A stretch of DNA of 64,000 bases from Trichoplusia ni (Eukaryota; Arthropoda; Insecta; Lepidoptera; Noctuidae). Both the position numbers and the translations under genes were made by a program. Each line of letters starts with the position of its first letter. Position 1 is the first letter of the stretch. The notes under the pieces were generated by a model that did no database searches, was not told the DNA's origin, and was given only the letters and a program-made list of their open reading frames with translations. The stretch spans positions 1,798,001-1,862,000 of the forward strand of contig NC_039481.1 in assembly GCF_003590095.1 (NCBI RefSeq), read 5' to 3'. Of the stretch, positions 43,901 through 58,577 are shown piece after piece.

Positions 43901-46900
43901 GATTGGATTAGTAAGACTCAAATGACCCGTGATAATGACGTACTTTGGCTTACGTTGGTAATAAAATGGTTTCCCACGATTAAGAATTAATTAGTTGGTT
44001 AAAGATAAGTATTGCTGTGGATCGCACAGTGTGTGTTTGTGAGTATGTAATGAATAGTACTTTGGAGTATTTTGGCTATCAGCCTTAAACAAACTTCGCC
44101 TCACCCAAATAATGTTCGAGCTTCAAGTATAAAAACTTTTCCTAACCAAGAAAACTTCTTTACCAAGCTTACGCTAGCGACGCCTCTATTATATAGAAAA
44201 TTAGATTTTGCTTACGGAACTCAGTCATGACGAAATCTGAGGGGAATAAAGAATAATATGGCCGCGCACGTTGGGAATAACAATTTCTCCGTAATAGAAG
44301 TCTGCTGCGTCGAAAGTGTTTATGAGGTGTATAAAATCTAAAATGAGAGGCTGTATGGCTTGTTTGTGGTCTAGGATACTGCTCTACGTGACTGCGATAT
44401 TAGATTTCAAGGAAACCTAAAGTGACATGAAATTACCGTAGTGTAATCGATTCATGATCTGATTTATTTCCAATTTAAGCCGTACACTATCGTACAGTTA
44501 TAATAAATTCTACATGGACATCATATTTTATTGCCGTTCAGAATCATTTTGAAGGAACTAGGTTTCGATACAACTTCGATATGGTTTTTTCTCAGTATTG
44601 GTAATGATTTGAAAAATCTGTCACCGTTTTATTGCCTGCCGCATGTTTGACATTGATATTTTCTATATTTGAGTCGCTGCTGGCCTTCAAATTTCGCTCA
44701 TTATTATTGAAAACCTTTCTTAAATCCTTTTATAATCGTGACGGGAACGACGCGAACTGTGTCTTCAAAATTTCTTGAGCATCTCTCATTTAAAACTCTC
44801 ATTGTCCATAATTTTGATTGTATTTATAAGGCCTTTTAAAACATAATTAACCACGACATTTTAACTACTGATAAATAGTAAATTATATTTCGTCACTGGC
44901 CTGTGAAATTTAGTTTCGTGGAAAACGTTTGAGTTCCTTCTCTTTTAGTACATTATTAATAGGGATTTTGACATATCCTCTATAACCAGCAACATTAAGA
45001 TAATAATTATTACTTGCTGCAAAGTAAAGGGCTCGGAAGTATATACAAAACTACTTTCTGTGCTTCGAAAAGTGGAATCCTCCGAAAGCATGTCACATCC
45101 CTTGGGTACGCCAAATCGAATTCAGGTCAGACCCAATCGGCAAATGTTCCTTAAAGTAATCCAATTTAAACCTCTTCCAAACGACTATTCATTGCGGCAT
45201 TTACCTTTTCTTCAATACAATTGATCATTATTCTCTAAGTTTGTTCCATTTTTAACTTCTTGAGTATCAGTAGCGCACATAGTATATCTCCATTCACTTT
45301 CTCTCTAATGTCTGTCATCGTCCATTACTTCAGCTGTCCGATCAGGTCAAACGTTCGACCGCTACTTTGTCCGTCTTTCATCTATTGTTTGAAATGACAC
45401 TGAGATTTGTTTCTTGAATGACAGCTTGAGTAATTGCTTTTCTTTTGGTTTCATCATCTCAATAGTTGTTTTGGGTAGCATATTTTTCTGCTATTGACCT
45501 ACTTTGTAATGATCTTTTCGAACGTTTTACATTAAATGTGTTCTAATGACTTCAGACTTTGTGCTCACGTTATTGTTAAAATAAATTTTGGAATCGATTG
45601 AATATACCAGATGTGTAGCCATTAAGACAATTAACCAATTATTGTAACAGCTCGTTTGAATTACGAGTGAGATAATCCTATCTATATATTTGTGTTACCC
45701 TCTTTAAACAATAAGCTCTTGAATCGCCTACGATCATTAATTGGCCATATCTGATAGCGTGGGATAGTCTTAACAATATGTTGGGTTATTTCTTCATGTT
45801 TTTAAGAAAGAATGGTATGTTTCAATTATGTATTTTACTTACCAGTACAGCATTTAATTACTCATAAACTTGTTAATTTTATTCCCACCAGTCATTGATT
45901 GAATTTTTATGTTCATTGACCGATGGTAACTTGTATCGACATCGTTTTAAATTCTATAAAAAAGATTTAATTAAACGCTCCCTGTCGAAGATTGAACTAT
46001 CTACACAATACGTACAGATTAATACGAGCAACCGGTCGAGCCGATTGGGATTCTTAGCTATTCATACATGATTTATGAAGAAAAATATTCCACTCGACAT
46101 AAATGTTTCTATAGCTTCTCGTATTTTTCTATCATGCTTACTAATTTGTTTATCACGGTTACATATTGTTACATAGGTATTAAATTAGCACGTAATATAT
46201 TTCGTACAATTTTGTCTTTGACTTTATCATTGCCATTAAAGTAAGGTTTTTTATTTTGTGTGAAAGAACTTTTCCTTTCTCAGAAAGTCTCAATTTCATT
46301 TTATTTCCTTCCTTTGTCATGGAATCATTATTTATTAGGCCGCTCGTTTCCTTATCTCGTTGGTATTCCGTCCCGTTCCCATGTGAAAAAAGTAGGTAGA
46401 TTCCATCAAGTTACTTTCCCGAAATTACGTGGACATGTAATGCGTCGCAATTTTGTAATTCATTTTAAGTATTTTTGGTGCCTCCCTTTAAAAAGTTCCT
46501 TTGAATATAATCAGTTCTGTTCGTGTAAGTTGTGAGAAGTTTTGTTGTTCGCGTTGGTGTGACGCACGGTCATTTAAATGTACTTGGATTAGTTCACTTT
46601 ATTCAATTAGCGATTTAGCGGCACGTGAGCAAATATTGTGCGTGGTCTGTTGCGTGACTCCGAGACTATATTGTAAAGAGATTTGTTTCGATATTTCAAT
46701 CTACATTGATGCACAATGCGTGCGTCTGATTACACCAATTATACCTATATAAATTGGGGCTGATTTTCTGTAAATTAAAATTGATTTATTTGACAAATTT
46801 TGTTCAATAAATTAATAAACTACTGTCACTTTTTTTCTAACATAAGACTTGAGATGATCTCAGTAGAAAAAGCAGGCTAAAAATAAAATTTTGCGATAAT

Positions 46901-49551
46901 CCCAACGACCGGAAACCCAGTTCGATCAAATGGCTCTGAGAGCAGTTCCAGTAAGATAAAGGGACATAATCTTAAAATGCCAATCTTCGAAGATAATTTT
47001 AGATCCGATTTGAATTTTTCATTTACGTTCTGTTAGACATTCAATGTAATGACGTAGACAAGATTACTTTTATTTTCATCGTTTTCGTCCAATATGTTCG
47101 TTCCATCACATTGAATCGTTTGAATGGTCTGTTTGATGGATTAATTGATTCGTCTAAAGTCTAAAAGGTTTTGGTTGTTCGAGGCAATTTCGACGCTGTG
47201 TTTGACAGGCTCGATCAAATACTGTATTTGAAATACCAAACATAAACGTTTGATGTTTCGTCGTCCATTATCTAGGTTCTAGGTTTGCTTTCATGAGTTT
47301 AATATTAATCAATACCTACGTCGTTTGTTCTGTTTCTACAAAAACGGTTTCTACAGTTTCTTTAGTATTCATTGATGGCTATAAATAAGTACGTTGTGTA
47401 TAGGTCTCTCTTTTTGTGCGCCTTTCACTTCGTTACTGTGTGAAACACGCTCCGCCTGAAACTTTTGTAATATCGTGAAACTATTTCGCGTTTCGACGAC
47501 CGGCTTCATTCACTTTGTCGTGGTCACCATTCCCGCGTCGCCTTGCTTAATTTGCCGTCATGTTTTTGTTTGTTTGGCTGAATAAAATTATATTTTGTGT
47601 TGAATAATTTATGACTTACCTTTATTTGTACAGGACTTGTAGAACTCAATACCTTATTTCTGACTACTTCTCCGTTCCTATAAATATAGAACGTATGTAA
47701 CATATATTATGTACATGTGTAGACTCAAGTAGGTTTAGCGATAGGCCGCAGTAGACACATTTGCGCTATCTGGCATTCCACCCCCCGCAGTTTGGGCTTT
47801 ATCAGGCAACGCCGCCCTGACCTCCGTTATCTAACTCGTGCCAGTATACAACACTATATCTAAGTAGGCTATATATGATTGACGAACAAGGACTGTAATA
47901 CAACAAGAAACAGGACTCGGCTCGGACAATAATAAAATCCTTTTGTTCTCCCACTTAATGTTCGGTTCCTTTTTCGGGAGCCATAAAATTTGATGTTTTA
48001 CTTATGGCCTTATATTTGTTCTATTGAACTGTTGGGACCAAACAAAGACGCATAAAAGAATAGATGGTTCGTCCAAAATGGCAGCATTGAATTGGATTGT
48101 CCCATAGAGATGAATAGACGAAGACATATGGCGCCATATCCCAGGGCAAATGGCGAATAAGGCGGTGGGAATGATGAACTACTGACATCAAATATTTATA
48201 ACAAAAGAAAGGGAACAATTATAACACGGAAACAACAGAGTTCGCATTCACTATGTTTGCAAAAACAGTCACCGAGCTACAAACAATGCAAATCAGCGGT
48301 CGTAAATATATTTGCATGCGGGACGTTGGTACACGTGCAGATATTGGACGATCGCATTCACAGCGCAAAATGTTTGTTTTCATATTAAACAAGGGCCATT
48401 AATTTAAACACGCCATGTGGTGCTGCGACACATCAAAGACTAAGTTATAAATGATGGAGATCCGACAACCGCTTTGAAACAGTACCCTGTCCTGAATCCT
48501 GTCTGAATGCTGATGGAGGACATGACACATGCCCCTTGGTCCCGTCTGCAAAAAGCTTTAAAATATTACGTTATTTATCTTGCTGAACAATTTTTTCAGT
48601 GTTATTATTTCGTTCCACATATATCTTCGCAAACAAGAGTAATAAATTTTATTCCTTTAATCATTTTTTCGCCGTCGAAAGAAGCAAGAAATTGTACTTA
48701 AATTTTAAAACAGTTCATGGTATCGCTTCTGCTCTGTTATAAAAGTGCATTAATGGCTTTGTCGGTCCTTGTTGAAAAGTCTGGCCTGTAATAAAGTTTA
48801 CTAGGAACAATATCACGACAGCGGAAGTGGACGTTATGTATGGTCTGACACGCACTTGGCATGTTCGTTGTTTATTGGCAAAACTGTTAATATCGTTGCG
48901 CCCTAATTGTGTTATTAAGATATCTCGAGCTAAAATTATCGTGACCCGGTCCATTAGGATTGCCATTTGTTGCATTTGCTACCTACACAAACATAACGGA
49001 TTCTGTCTAACAAACAAGATAATAATGTTGATCATAATGATGTTTGTAATAGATCAACTCACCAGGAATCAAAATCATAACAAGTTTTACTAAAACTGGA
49101 TCAGTATTGATAGGAATATCGGTTTCAATCTCAGCTTATCTATCTAAAGAAGCAATATGACATTTGGCTCGGTTTTCTGACAAGAGATTTCAAATAATCT
49201 CAAAATTTTCACCGGATTTATCTGTTGGGAATCTAGTTAAGCCAATCTCGTTTATAAGGTCGATTGTTCCATTCTTATGTTATATGGCTGTGGGCTTTAA
49301 TTACGTTTTGATGTGAAATAATTAGGGCTTTGCAAATATGGTGTTGGTTACATGTTGCGCATATGATTGTCGTGCGTCGCCCTCGTATTTGAAGTCAGCT
49401 TTTGTTTAAATTCTTGGAATTTAGAATATTATTATGTTGCTGGTTAATGACGCTTTGTTACTTATTTGTGTAGGTTTATGTTCAAACATTCATTATTTTG
49501 TCCGTTTCAATTTGCTAAGTTATAAAGAATAATGACAATGTAAAAATTTAA

Positions 49552-49582
49552 TGACTATTATTATTTTTTGTTTCAGGTAATT
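49552..49582 (+). promoter_or_regulatory. Candidate recursive splice site 2 in PACS intron
   Basis: TATTATTATTTTTTGTTTCAG is directly followed by GTAATT at 49577: an excellent polypyrimidine tract and acceptor fused to a donor with no exon between. It lies 15.0 kb from candidate 1. Confidence 0.45.
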
Positions 49583-52509
49583 ATAGTTCATGTTGAAGCT
49601 ATCTGACTATCAAATAACGAAGGACCAAAGAGGGTAACTTTCAAGCAAAATTATATGCTAATATAAACTTCCGGAGTCTGAACATCCGTGCCGTTCGTAT
49701 CAATAACAATAATGTCTAGGATAGGGACCAAACCTAATCTGATTCCAATTGAAATCCTACAAGCATGGCTAATCAAATTCTCAGTTAGCATCAATAGTCA
49801 ACACTTGCATATTAATGCTGACCTCATTTCGAACCCAACTTATTCTCATCCATAACACGTTTTCTTCCAATTCGTATCGTAGCAACAAGTGACGGATTTC
49901 ACTTTCGCGTTTACCGGGGCCAATGAACTGGTCATGTTTGCCCTACCGGCTTGGAAAACCAAAGCTTGATAAAATATCAAACCAACAATATAACAGCCTC
50001 TATCTCAATGAAGTAAAGTCCAAAATTGAACTGTTCTCGGTTCTATATGACCATTATAAATCCTATTGGAAGGCCGTTTGTCGATTTACCTAATCACGTA
50101 ACCGGACTGATAGTGGAATGGTCGTAGATGATAGTATTGTTAGGGCTGACATTTCGAAAGGCTGTGAACGGCGCAATTTCAACCAATAGTATGCAGTATC
50201 TATGAAATTCTCTTGCATGAAGCTTAAAATAGTTTGTAGATAAATATGTCTGAGGATCGTGCCAATGTTGCGTGTCAAGAAAACGTCTAAATTAGTAATG
50301 AGCTAAATAAAAAAGAATCTTGTTGATAATGTAATGCTGTACTAAATGAAGAAAGTAATAAAATCAAGAAAGGATCGGCCGACTGAGTCAGTGAATTTGG
50401 TACTCAAAAAACAATATCCGTCCCTCCTCACGCGATCGTAATCGCGGTCCCTCTTTGTCCACTCGAATGTCTCAAAACCCCCACTCCCTCCCCTGATTCC
50501 TTGAAAATCAATAAAGCTTTTAACGTTAATGGTTTCTGTCTTGATGTTTACGAATTAACTAACCGCAAATTTTGACGGATGTCTGAGATTTTCTGATATT
50601 TCTCACCCTTCTCACTCCATTCTCGGACCATTTTTCTTAGTCACTAAGCTTTTACGGCTTTGATTTTTTTGCCGAAATCTTGACAATGTTTTCGTGAGAA
50701 TATTGGGAATTTCATTTTTGTTTATCCAATAAAGATGTTTGTGCTTTCTTGAGTACGGACGTCGGCCTTTAATTATCTTTCGAATATAATATTTCGTGTT
50801 TGAATTTAATTAGACGTAGTTAATATCAATGAATTTATTCAGGCAGAAATTCTAATTTATGATTATTAATTATTTGGCTTACAATGTTATTACAGTGTCA
50901 CTTTTTCATAATTTTGTTCTTTTTTAGAGTAGTCGGTTGCTTGTCAAATGAAACAAATTGTCGAGCATCAAGTTTTTTGTTCTAGCCTCTTACTTTGCAC
51001 TCACACATTGAGCATAAGTGTGATATTTCTAAAAGTAAATTTACACGTTATATGCACGAATAGAATAGTTAATAGACTTGGCAGTTACACAGAGGAATAA
51101 CCTGTTTATTGCCAATGCTTCCTTATCTAAACAAGAAGCTTCAATGTTGTTGGAACTCCCGAAACTGTGATTGGACTGGACGGTTTGAAACTTGTTCCTT
51201 CTCCAAAATTGAATCTGCTACTTTCGCTACTTGTGAGCTAGCTCCTCAAGTTGGATTTATCTTGGCTTGTTTGTTTACCAGCGCGGCGACGACCATTGCT
51301 AAAGTAATTTAATTAACAAAATACTCTCGAACAATTATTTTTTTCATACTCTTTTGCGGCATAATGTTTTCAGTCATCAAAATTTGGGTGTTCTTTGTAA
51401 TTGTTCGATATTGACACAATTATATTTGTACTAAATATTATGAAACTGTCCGTTTGTGTCGTGCCAGACATGTGCTAAACAAATAAACGTCATGCGTAAA
51501 CAGCTTTCTTACCGGTAAATGGTCTGTATTTGCTATAAATTATTTATTTATGTAATTTGAACTTGTTCATAAAATCGTGGATCTTACATAAATAAAAAAT
51601 AGTTATATCGTAAGTAAAATGATATGTAAATAGAAACGCATAAAAACTCTTTACACATTTCTTTTTGTTTAATTAACGCTAACATTGTTAGCGGTAATTG
51701 GCATTGATAATTACATTCCTAATTTATTTATGGTTTACGTAATGGTCATAGATTTTGTAAGATATAATGATTAGTATGAAACGCATGTTTTATGGTTATT
51801 TTCCTTATTCTGTATTCTTTCTGTTCCGTACAAATAACGTTACCTTATTATTGAGGCACAGCTGTCTGTCCGTCTGTCTATCACCAAGGTGACCTTACTA
51901 CCTGATAGCTACACAGTTTATTTGTCACCCAACAGATTAGTTTTTTATCTTTAGCCTATTAATACGCAGTTCGCACTTTATTTACGCTCGGTTTAAAATG
52001 AGTACGTAGGTAATCATCATCAGTAAATTCTTATAGATCAGAGTGCCCCAAATATTGTGTCTTTGACGAATTTGAATTGATGATTTTGCAAACTGAAAGG
52101 GTCGTTCCTATCTCCAGAGAAAGGCGCAGGTGGACTATGTCTAGATATCGATAAACTGATTTCAATATTCAAATGATATACCACCAACGAAGAAAGTGAA
52201 AAGAGAAACCCATTTGAATAAGTTAGACAATGAAGGAATTATAATTAGAAGATTTATACATGTATTTAATATAATTATCAGATGACCATGACCTGAAAGA
52301 ATTGCAAATTTCATACGTTTTGGAGCGTCTACTATGAGTTAATTGTTTGTAGTTTTTTTGATGATGATGTTGAAATTGTATTATTGTTGCCTAATGTTTA
52401 TACATGTGAATACTAGATATGAATATAAAACGTACAATGTGCGAATTACTGACTTATTCTGTTTGGCAAATTGAGATGGGTTAAACCTCAATTCATAATT
52501 TTGTAACGC

Positions 52510-52642
52510 TTGTGGTTCCGCCCGCACGTTTCCCGGTAACCGAGTCTCACAAACGCTTGTCCTACGCGGGGATCGAACCCGCGACACGTCGGGCTCGGTG
52601 GGTTGGTGTGATGACCTCAACCACCCGGCTATCCGTGCAGTC
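52510..52642 (-). mobile_element. tRNA-derived SINE head, minus strand
   Basis: Read on the minus strand: GACTGCACGGATAGCCGGGT, GGTTGAGGTCATCACACCAA, then the B-box stem GTGTCGCGGGTTCGATCCCC and GCGTAGGACAAGCGTTTGTG. This is the least diverged head in the window. The A and B boxes are intact, but no tRNA 3' half follows. Confidence 0.75.
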
Positions 52643-53189
52643 GTGCAGACAAAATGGATATTGAACTTGCTCTTTTACCTTTACCGAGTTTAAAAGATGC
52701 CAATTTAAAACTAACGGTGTTTATCATCACTTCCAGTTCAATACATCATGTATTTATATCAAAGTATAGGAAATCGAGGTCGCATAAACACTGGTAGTAT
52801 ACTTTTTCGAGCGGTTATAATAAAATTAACGGTCAATGGCACACACGAGCCGCGCTAACGAATTACCGTGTAAGTGCGTGCGTAACACTTTAGCATTTTT
52901 GCGTTGCTTGATTGGGTGTTCCTTAGATCCGCGTATCCGTTTGTTGTATAATACATTGTTCCAAGTACAGCTGTACTGAAAATGTTCTCAAAAAAAGCCT
53001 AAGCAATAGAGTAGTTGGTTTTCATACTTATAGAATCTGTACAATCCTACGATAGATAATATAATGTATGAAAAATGATAGCTTCCGTCTCAGTACAATA
53101 TTAAAGTATTGCAAATTAATTGTCTTTGCGGTACCTACTTTATGAAAATTGCCGGGTAAGCTAGAGCTAATTCTACTAGATATAAAACA

Positions 53190-53245
53190 ACTAGTAGTCC
53201 CCGCGACACAAGAATTAAATTAGTTAATGAGGGAGTCGTTTAAAA
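53190..53245 (+). repeat. SINE tail remnant
   Basis: CCCGCGACACAAGAATTAAA followed by TTAATGAGGGAGTCGTTTAA matches the tail of the SINE family. It lies 550 bp from the minus-strand head but in the opposite orientation, so it is a separate insertion. Confidence 0.55.
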
Positions 53246-53739
53246 AAATATTTTAAAAGTGGTGATACTCCCTAGTCTAGTCTTGACCTTTGACCTTTTC
53301 CATTTTCCTCCTACATCGGTCATTTCTATATTTATCCTTGACTAATTACCTTTTTGCTAAATTTCATTGGAATCGGTACAAAAGTGACTTAACGAACCAT
53401 AATATATCATCGAGTAACCCTTACAATTATATTAACCCTCGTAATATAGTTAGTTGTATCCTCCGAAATAGGAATTTAATATTGTTTGAGGACCATCATG
53501 GGTAATTACGAAATACTGTAAAATAAATTAGGATATAATGTAACTAAATGTTATATTACAGATTCCTGAATACTATTTAATCTGGTAATGAATCTCAACA
53601 CTGAAAAAACCAGCCTCATCATCGACCATCATTGTTAATTAGCTAAACGCAACATTTAGGCATAAGAACATCGCATGATAAAGAAAAAAACTCGTCAATT
53701 CCGAGTCTTTCAAAACACTAAGGTTCTGTACAGGCTAAA

Positions 53740-53880
53740 GAAAACCGAATCGATTGGTTACCAAAATTTCGACTGTCTAGCTATCACGGTTCCTGAGATA
53801 CAGCCTTGAGACAGACCGACCAGACAGCCGTGCATCAGTGACAGAATTCCGCTTTTACCCTTGGGATACGGAACTCTAAA
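53740..53880 (+). repeat. Dispersed repeat ending CTTTTACCC.TGGGATACGGAAC
   Basis: GGTTCCTGAGATACAGCCTT, the CAGACCGACCAGACAGCC segment and the end CTTTTACCCTTGGGATACGG followed by AACTCTAAAA form a repeat well known from lepidopteran sequence. A related end is at about 20015 in this window. Confidence 0.6.
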
Positions 53881-54346
53881 ACCTAGCGGAAGTCGACAAA
53901 AAACCATGCGATTTAAATAGACAAAATATTATGAATGGTTTTATACATCGTCTATATAATTAGAAGCAGACTTAACATACCGTTACTTGGTTTTATCGGT
54001 AACTGGTCGTTTTAGGACGACTCGTCATGATCCTTGAACCTGTGACACACTTTGAGGTAAACGTGTTCGAATGTTGTACCACTTGTGCCTTGTTTACATC
54101 GACACTGTTTTGTTTTGTTGAAGATTCGACTCGCTCGAACGTTTGAAGATATCTCCTGAGTGACGTCAATGGTTAGTCTATCTTGTTCTGGTGACCGTGT
54201 TTCTATCACTGGTATTTTTATTGGTGTTTCTTGTGAATGAAATTGGAAACTACATTTGAGAGCAAAAGTTTTTAAACTACGCGTAATTGAATGGTCAGAA
54301 CAATAATCTTAAATGTAATTATTTGAAGATCAGTTTTATTGGATAC

Positions 54347-54545
54347 TAGCTGTTGCCCACAGGCTGGCCCGCTACGAATTGAAAATGATCTCAAGGGAAC
54401 TTAAAATCGGAATAAAAATCCTGTGTTAATCCTGCTTATAAACTACCTGTGTGTCAAGTTTCATCTAAATCAGTTCAAAGGTTTTTGCGTCAAAGAGGAG
54501 GAAACCGCCAAGCATACAAACTTTCGCTTTATAATATTATTTCAC
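54347..54545 (+). mobile_element. Non-LTR-type 3' fragment (TAGCTGTTGCCCACAGGCTG)
   Basis: Starts TACTAGCTGTTGCCCACAGG, contains GTCAAGTTTCATCTAAATCA and GTTCAAAGGTTTTTGCGTCA, and ends CTTTCGCTTTATAATATTAT, as in other members of this abundant repeat class. Confidence 0.6.
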
Positions 54546-57500
54546 GTTTATAACATTAAATAGGATGCTCTCCAATCTTATTTTTAATAAAATAATGTCA
54601 TTATGCAGCACTCAGTACGAGATACTCAATAATAAAATGAAAGCACTTCTGTAAGAGAAAAATAACAAAAGTATTGAAACAAGTTCTTGAATATGGAATT
54701 GTTCGAAATAATATAGCAAACATTCTCAAGTCCCTCCCAAGTTCACTAATAAAACAAACGAGTTTTGCATTCATTGCAAAGTTTGTCCTCAATTATTGTT
54801 TATATTAATAGTTCCATACTTTCATATAATTAGTTCGAAAGCTTCAACTTTCCATATTATTTTGAACAATAACTAAGATAGGGTCATATAAATAGAACTT
54901 GTTTAAATTATCGCATGTGTCAACATCCTTTACCCGTCATTTCAACGTACAGACATTTAATTACATATATAAATTTTCGTCTCTTGTAGAATTCGCTTGC
55001 TCGATTTTCGTAACAATATTACCATGTTATTTTATTAAAATGTATTCTGATGATTTTAAATTCGTTAGAACCTTTTTTCTGCCAACCGAAGTTCCAAACA
55101 GAATTAGGCCGTCCCGGATTTTTCTGCCCTCAAGGGCAGTATCGATCTCATTGCGATACATTATTCTGAACGTGTTTCCATTTGTACATTGTAAACATCA
55201 ATAATCTAAGATACTTTTACTTTAGTATCATTATCATTCAGCCTGGGGTGAGCCACAATATTAAGGTAAACACATGTTGAAGCGAGATGGATTTATACGC
55301 TTCCCTTTTCCACATTGTTAGTCTCACTTTAGAAGTGACTGGTAGGCCTCCAGTTGCCTACATTAGCCTCACAAATTGCCTTGTCTTAGCTTTTTATACT
55401 CGATAGATCCGACGGAATTAATTCTTGTATCTTTTGTGATGGTACCAAGGCACATCCTCTCATTCATAATGGATTTCTTTGAACTGTTTTTATGGTAATG
55501 GGATCGTGCAAATACATGTAGCTGTCATTTACATACACGTGTTCTGTCTATTGACTTTGTATAAGTGTATTATAAATAGAATTATATCATATGTTTTGGA
55601 CTATTAGCATTTGTGAAAGAAATAGATTCAGTTATGAATTTAAATTGCATAATGTATTAAGTTACTGATCAATTTGAATACGTGAAGCTGGTGTTGACAT
55701 TTGGACTAAACGTATGTACTTGTATTATTTTATAAATGTATTGACAATTTAGTTTCCTGTAGAAGCGAAGGAACGCATTTGCATTCAATTTTGTAAAATG
55801 AACATTGGAACTGTATCGTGACTCTCGGAGTTTTGCGCTCTGCAAAACCATGTCCGCATATGATTATCATAATTTTGACATCTTGACACGTTTAATAATG
55901 TATGTGATGTTTTTATACGCAACAAATACAAATGCATTACACAATGAGGATATTATGAATTATTTAAACTGTTTGACCCCTCCTGTCGATGGTTTTAATA
56001 TAGGATAATTGTATAAAATTTAATATTCTTGTACATAATCGCGCTTTCGATATCGACCATTTTTTTAGTACCTAATTATTTTACGTTTTTTTTTGATGAC
56101 TTAAGTGAATATTCGTTATGACGATTCAGATCCTATTTATAAATTGCCTGTTTAGGCAATAAATCTGTAAGTCTAGATTTCTCATTTATAACCTAGAGTG
56201 AGCTCCGCTTGATTTCCGGTTGATATCCGAAAACGATCAGCGTTCATTATTATTTCCTTACATCGTTATTATTTTCACAGTTATTATTTATGTGCGTGAA
56301 ATCAAACAATTAGTATCATTTCATGATTGAACGATAATAAATTAATCGTCTGAAACTTAATTTTTACTCTTTTTGTTGTAAAGTTTAAAGGAATTCTCTA
56401 TCATTAACTATCTTTTTTTGTTTTTTTAATTTTTTATTTTTTAACTTTGCTATTTTATGTTTGTAATTGAAATTCAAATACTGGTTACTGGCGATGGGCT
56501 GCCTTTTCAGCATTTATTCTCCAAATCGGCCCATTGTTCATAGAGGGTGGCTTTGGGAGGCTGTCGGTCTAGCCTTCCCAACCTAGCCCACGCTCATTTA
56601 TCGGGACATCCAGACTAGTTTCGGACTCAGCCGAAATGCGTACCTATCATGACCTGACGTGACGGCGGTCGAGAGAGTCGAACTTCTATGACTCTTATTA
56701 CACATGAACATAAGGCATATGTCGCATAAACTAGTAAAGATTGTACATAAGGATAAGTATGAGTAAATAAGTAAAGTATAACTAAAAATCTCAAATTATA
56801 AGGACAATTCCGTGCCCGATTCCACAGCTCAGTATAACAAAATAGGTTATACAAATGAATGCATATCCATTATTATTATGAACTGCTATTGTGCACAGCA
56901 ATATCTCGCGAGGCATCCGAGACGACAATGCACTCCACTGTAATAAATTCGCTAATTTCTCACAGTCCTGGTGCTGTGTGGGCGGCGCGATAACTAACTG
57001 ACATTATGTATCATAGTTTTCTTTCATACTGCAGATCTTTTAACGCTGTATGTGTGAAGCGTTTTTGTATCCGTTGAGTTGGTTGGTTAGTTCGTACTTT
57101 AGTCCTAATTCAGCAAAGAATCATTGGTTGAAGGAAGCTAGGCAGGAAGAATTGCTGATCTCATGTACTTAAAAGATTTTGAAGTTATACTTCTGTGAAA
57201 AAATAATGAGAGTGAAATTTTACGATGTATCAGCCTCACGCAAAATTCTCAGTTGCAGGTGCAGTTGCCCACTAAACTGCTCATTAAGTCTTTTAATATG
57301 TTTTCAAATTTCGACTGTGATAACTATTCTTTTCCAGTCCGTTTATTATTTTATTGTAATAATTTGCATGCAATACAAAACTTTTTTAAGTACATAAGTT
57401 CACTCATCTTTTGATCCTGTTTCAGTCTGCTTGCAAGTCAATCAACACTTATAAACAAGACTGTATTTTTGAAAATCTGTTCATCACTCAAAATCCTCCT

Positions 57501-58577
57501 GCAAAATCCTACAAAAACGCATCAAGACTCTAATCTTGAACACGCAAAGAACAATGAGAACTCATTTTCTGTGTGTGACGTAACATGTACCTACCAAAGT
57601 AACGCACGTTACCTTTGTGTGCTGCCCTTGGAACGTCAATCGGTTACGCGGATTAACAGAGCGGGACCCGACCCGGTTCCCTCTTACATTAACCATCACG
57701 TTTTACTACGATTTCGTTACTTTCCATTATTTTTTGAATTTTATGAAGTTTTTCTAGTGTTTTCTTTACGTTTTCAATTTCTTTTTCCATTGGAATAAGG
57801 AAAACCTCTTTACTGATTGATTATATTTGAGTTATGAAAATGTGCTAAATGACGATATTTAGCTTGTTTCCTTTAATAGCTTGATATAGATTTTCGGAAG
57901 TAGAGTTAGTGACATAATCGTATAGATTTACGATTTGCTAGCTACATTCGCAGTTTAATTTAATCCTAAGTTTTCCAGTCCATCTCTGGCTGTCTACAAT
58001 ACAGATGAGCACAACCAATTTGTAATCGGTACAACCAAGTATTGTACCGATTATACGTTTTTGCGTTTAACTGCGCAGTAGCTGTTACCTGTGTCCAGTA
58101 GTTATAGTTTCATTGTCGGTATGATTAATTGACTTGCGGTTCAATTGCTCGAACATACCGAATATAGATTTGAAGCGGCGACGACGCGTCTGTCACACGT
58201 CGCGAGCGTTTTGTTTTAGTTACAAAACGTGCGCGTCTATTAATGATATACTGATTTGCTTACATCTACATGTTTGAATATGTATGTAACTTGTCACTGA
58301 TTGAAATGATAAATAAAGTAGTCGAGAGTTTTTGTTTTTCGAAATTGGCTTAAAGTTCTGTCAAACGTAAGTCAACGGATTTTATACCGGTAAATTAAAA
58401 AAATAACAAAGATCCGTCAATATCAACTTTATTAATCCCGGGAAATTTTTGCTTGAATTTTTCGTTCTGTTAAAAGTTGGTAACTTGGTTACAGCAGTCG
58501 ATAAATTTCTGAGAAATTGAAAGTAACTTATGAGTCGTGATTGTGTTCCTTTTTTCACTTGGAAGTGAATATAGAAA

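Larger units (their letters stand above)
34610..49560 (+). other. PACS intron 1, third part
   Basis: AT-rich. It contains a diverged repeat at 35213-35345, a complex repeat block at 36609-37738, a perfect hairpin at 42955-42978 and a GC-rich island at 43740-43900. From 38 to 43 kb and from 44 to 49 kb I see neither repeats nor exons that I can support. Confidence 0.5.

Noticed and set aside
52510..52642. Possible tRNA gene on the minus strand
   Set aside because: The A and B boxes are good, but the acceptor stem does not close and the sequence continues as the SINE body seen in other copies.
57469..57798. Plus-strand open frame of 109 codons
   Set aside because: Longest frame in the right part of the intron, but composition is like its surroundings, no motif is seen and there are no matching splice sites in the PACS phase.
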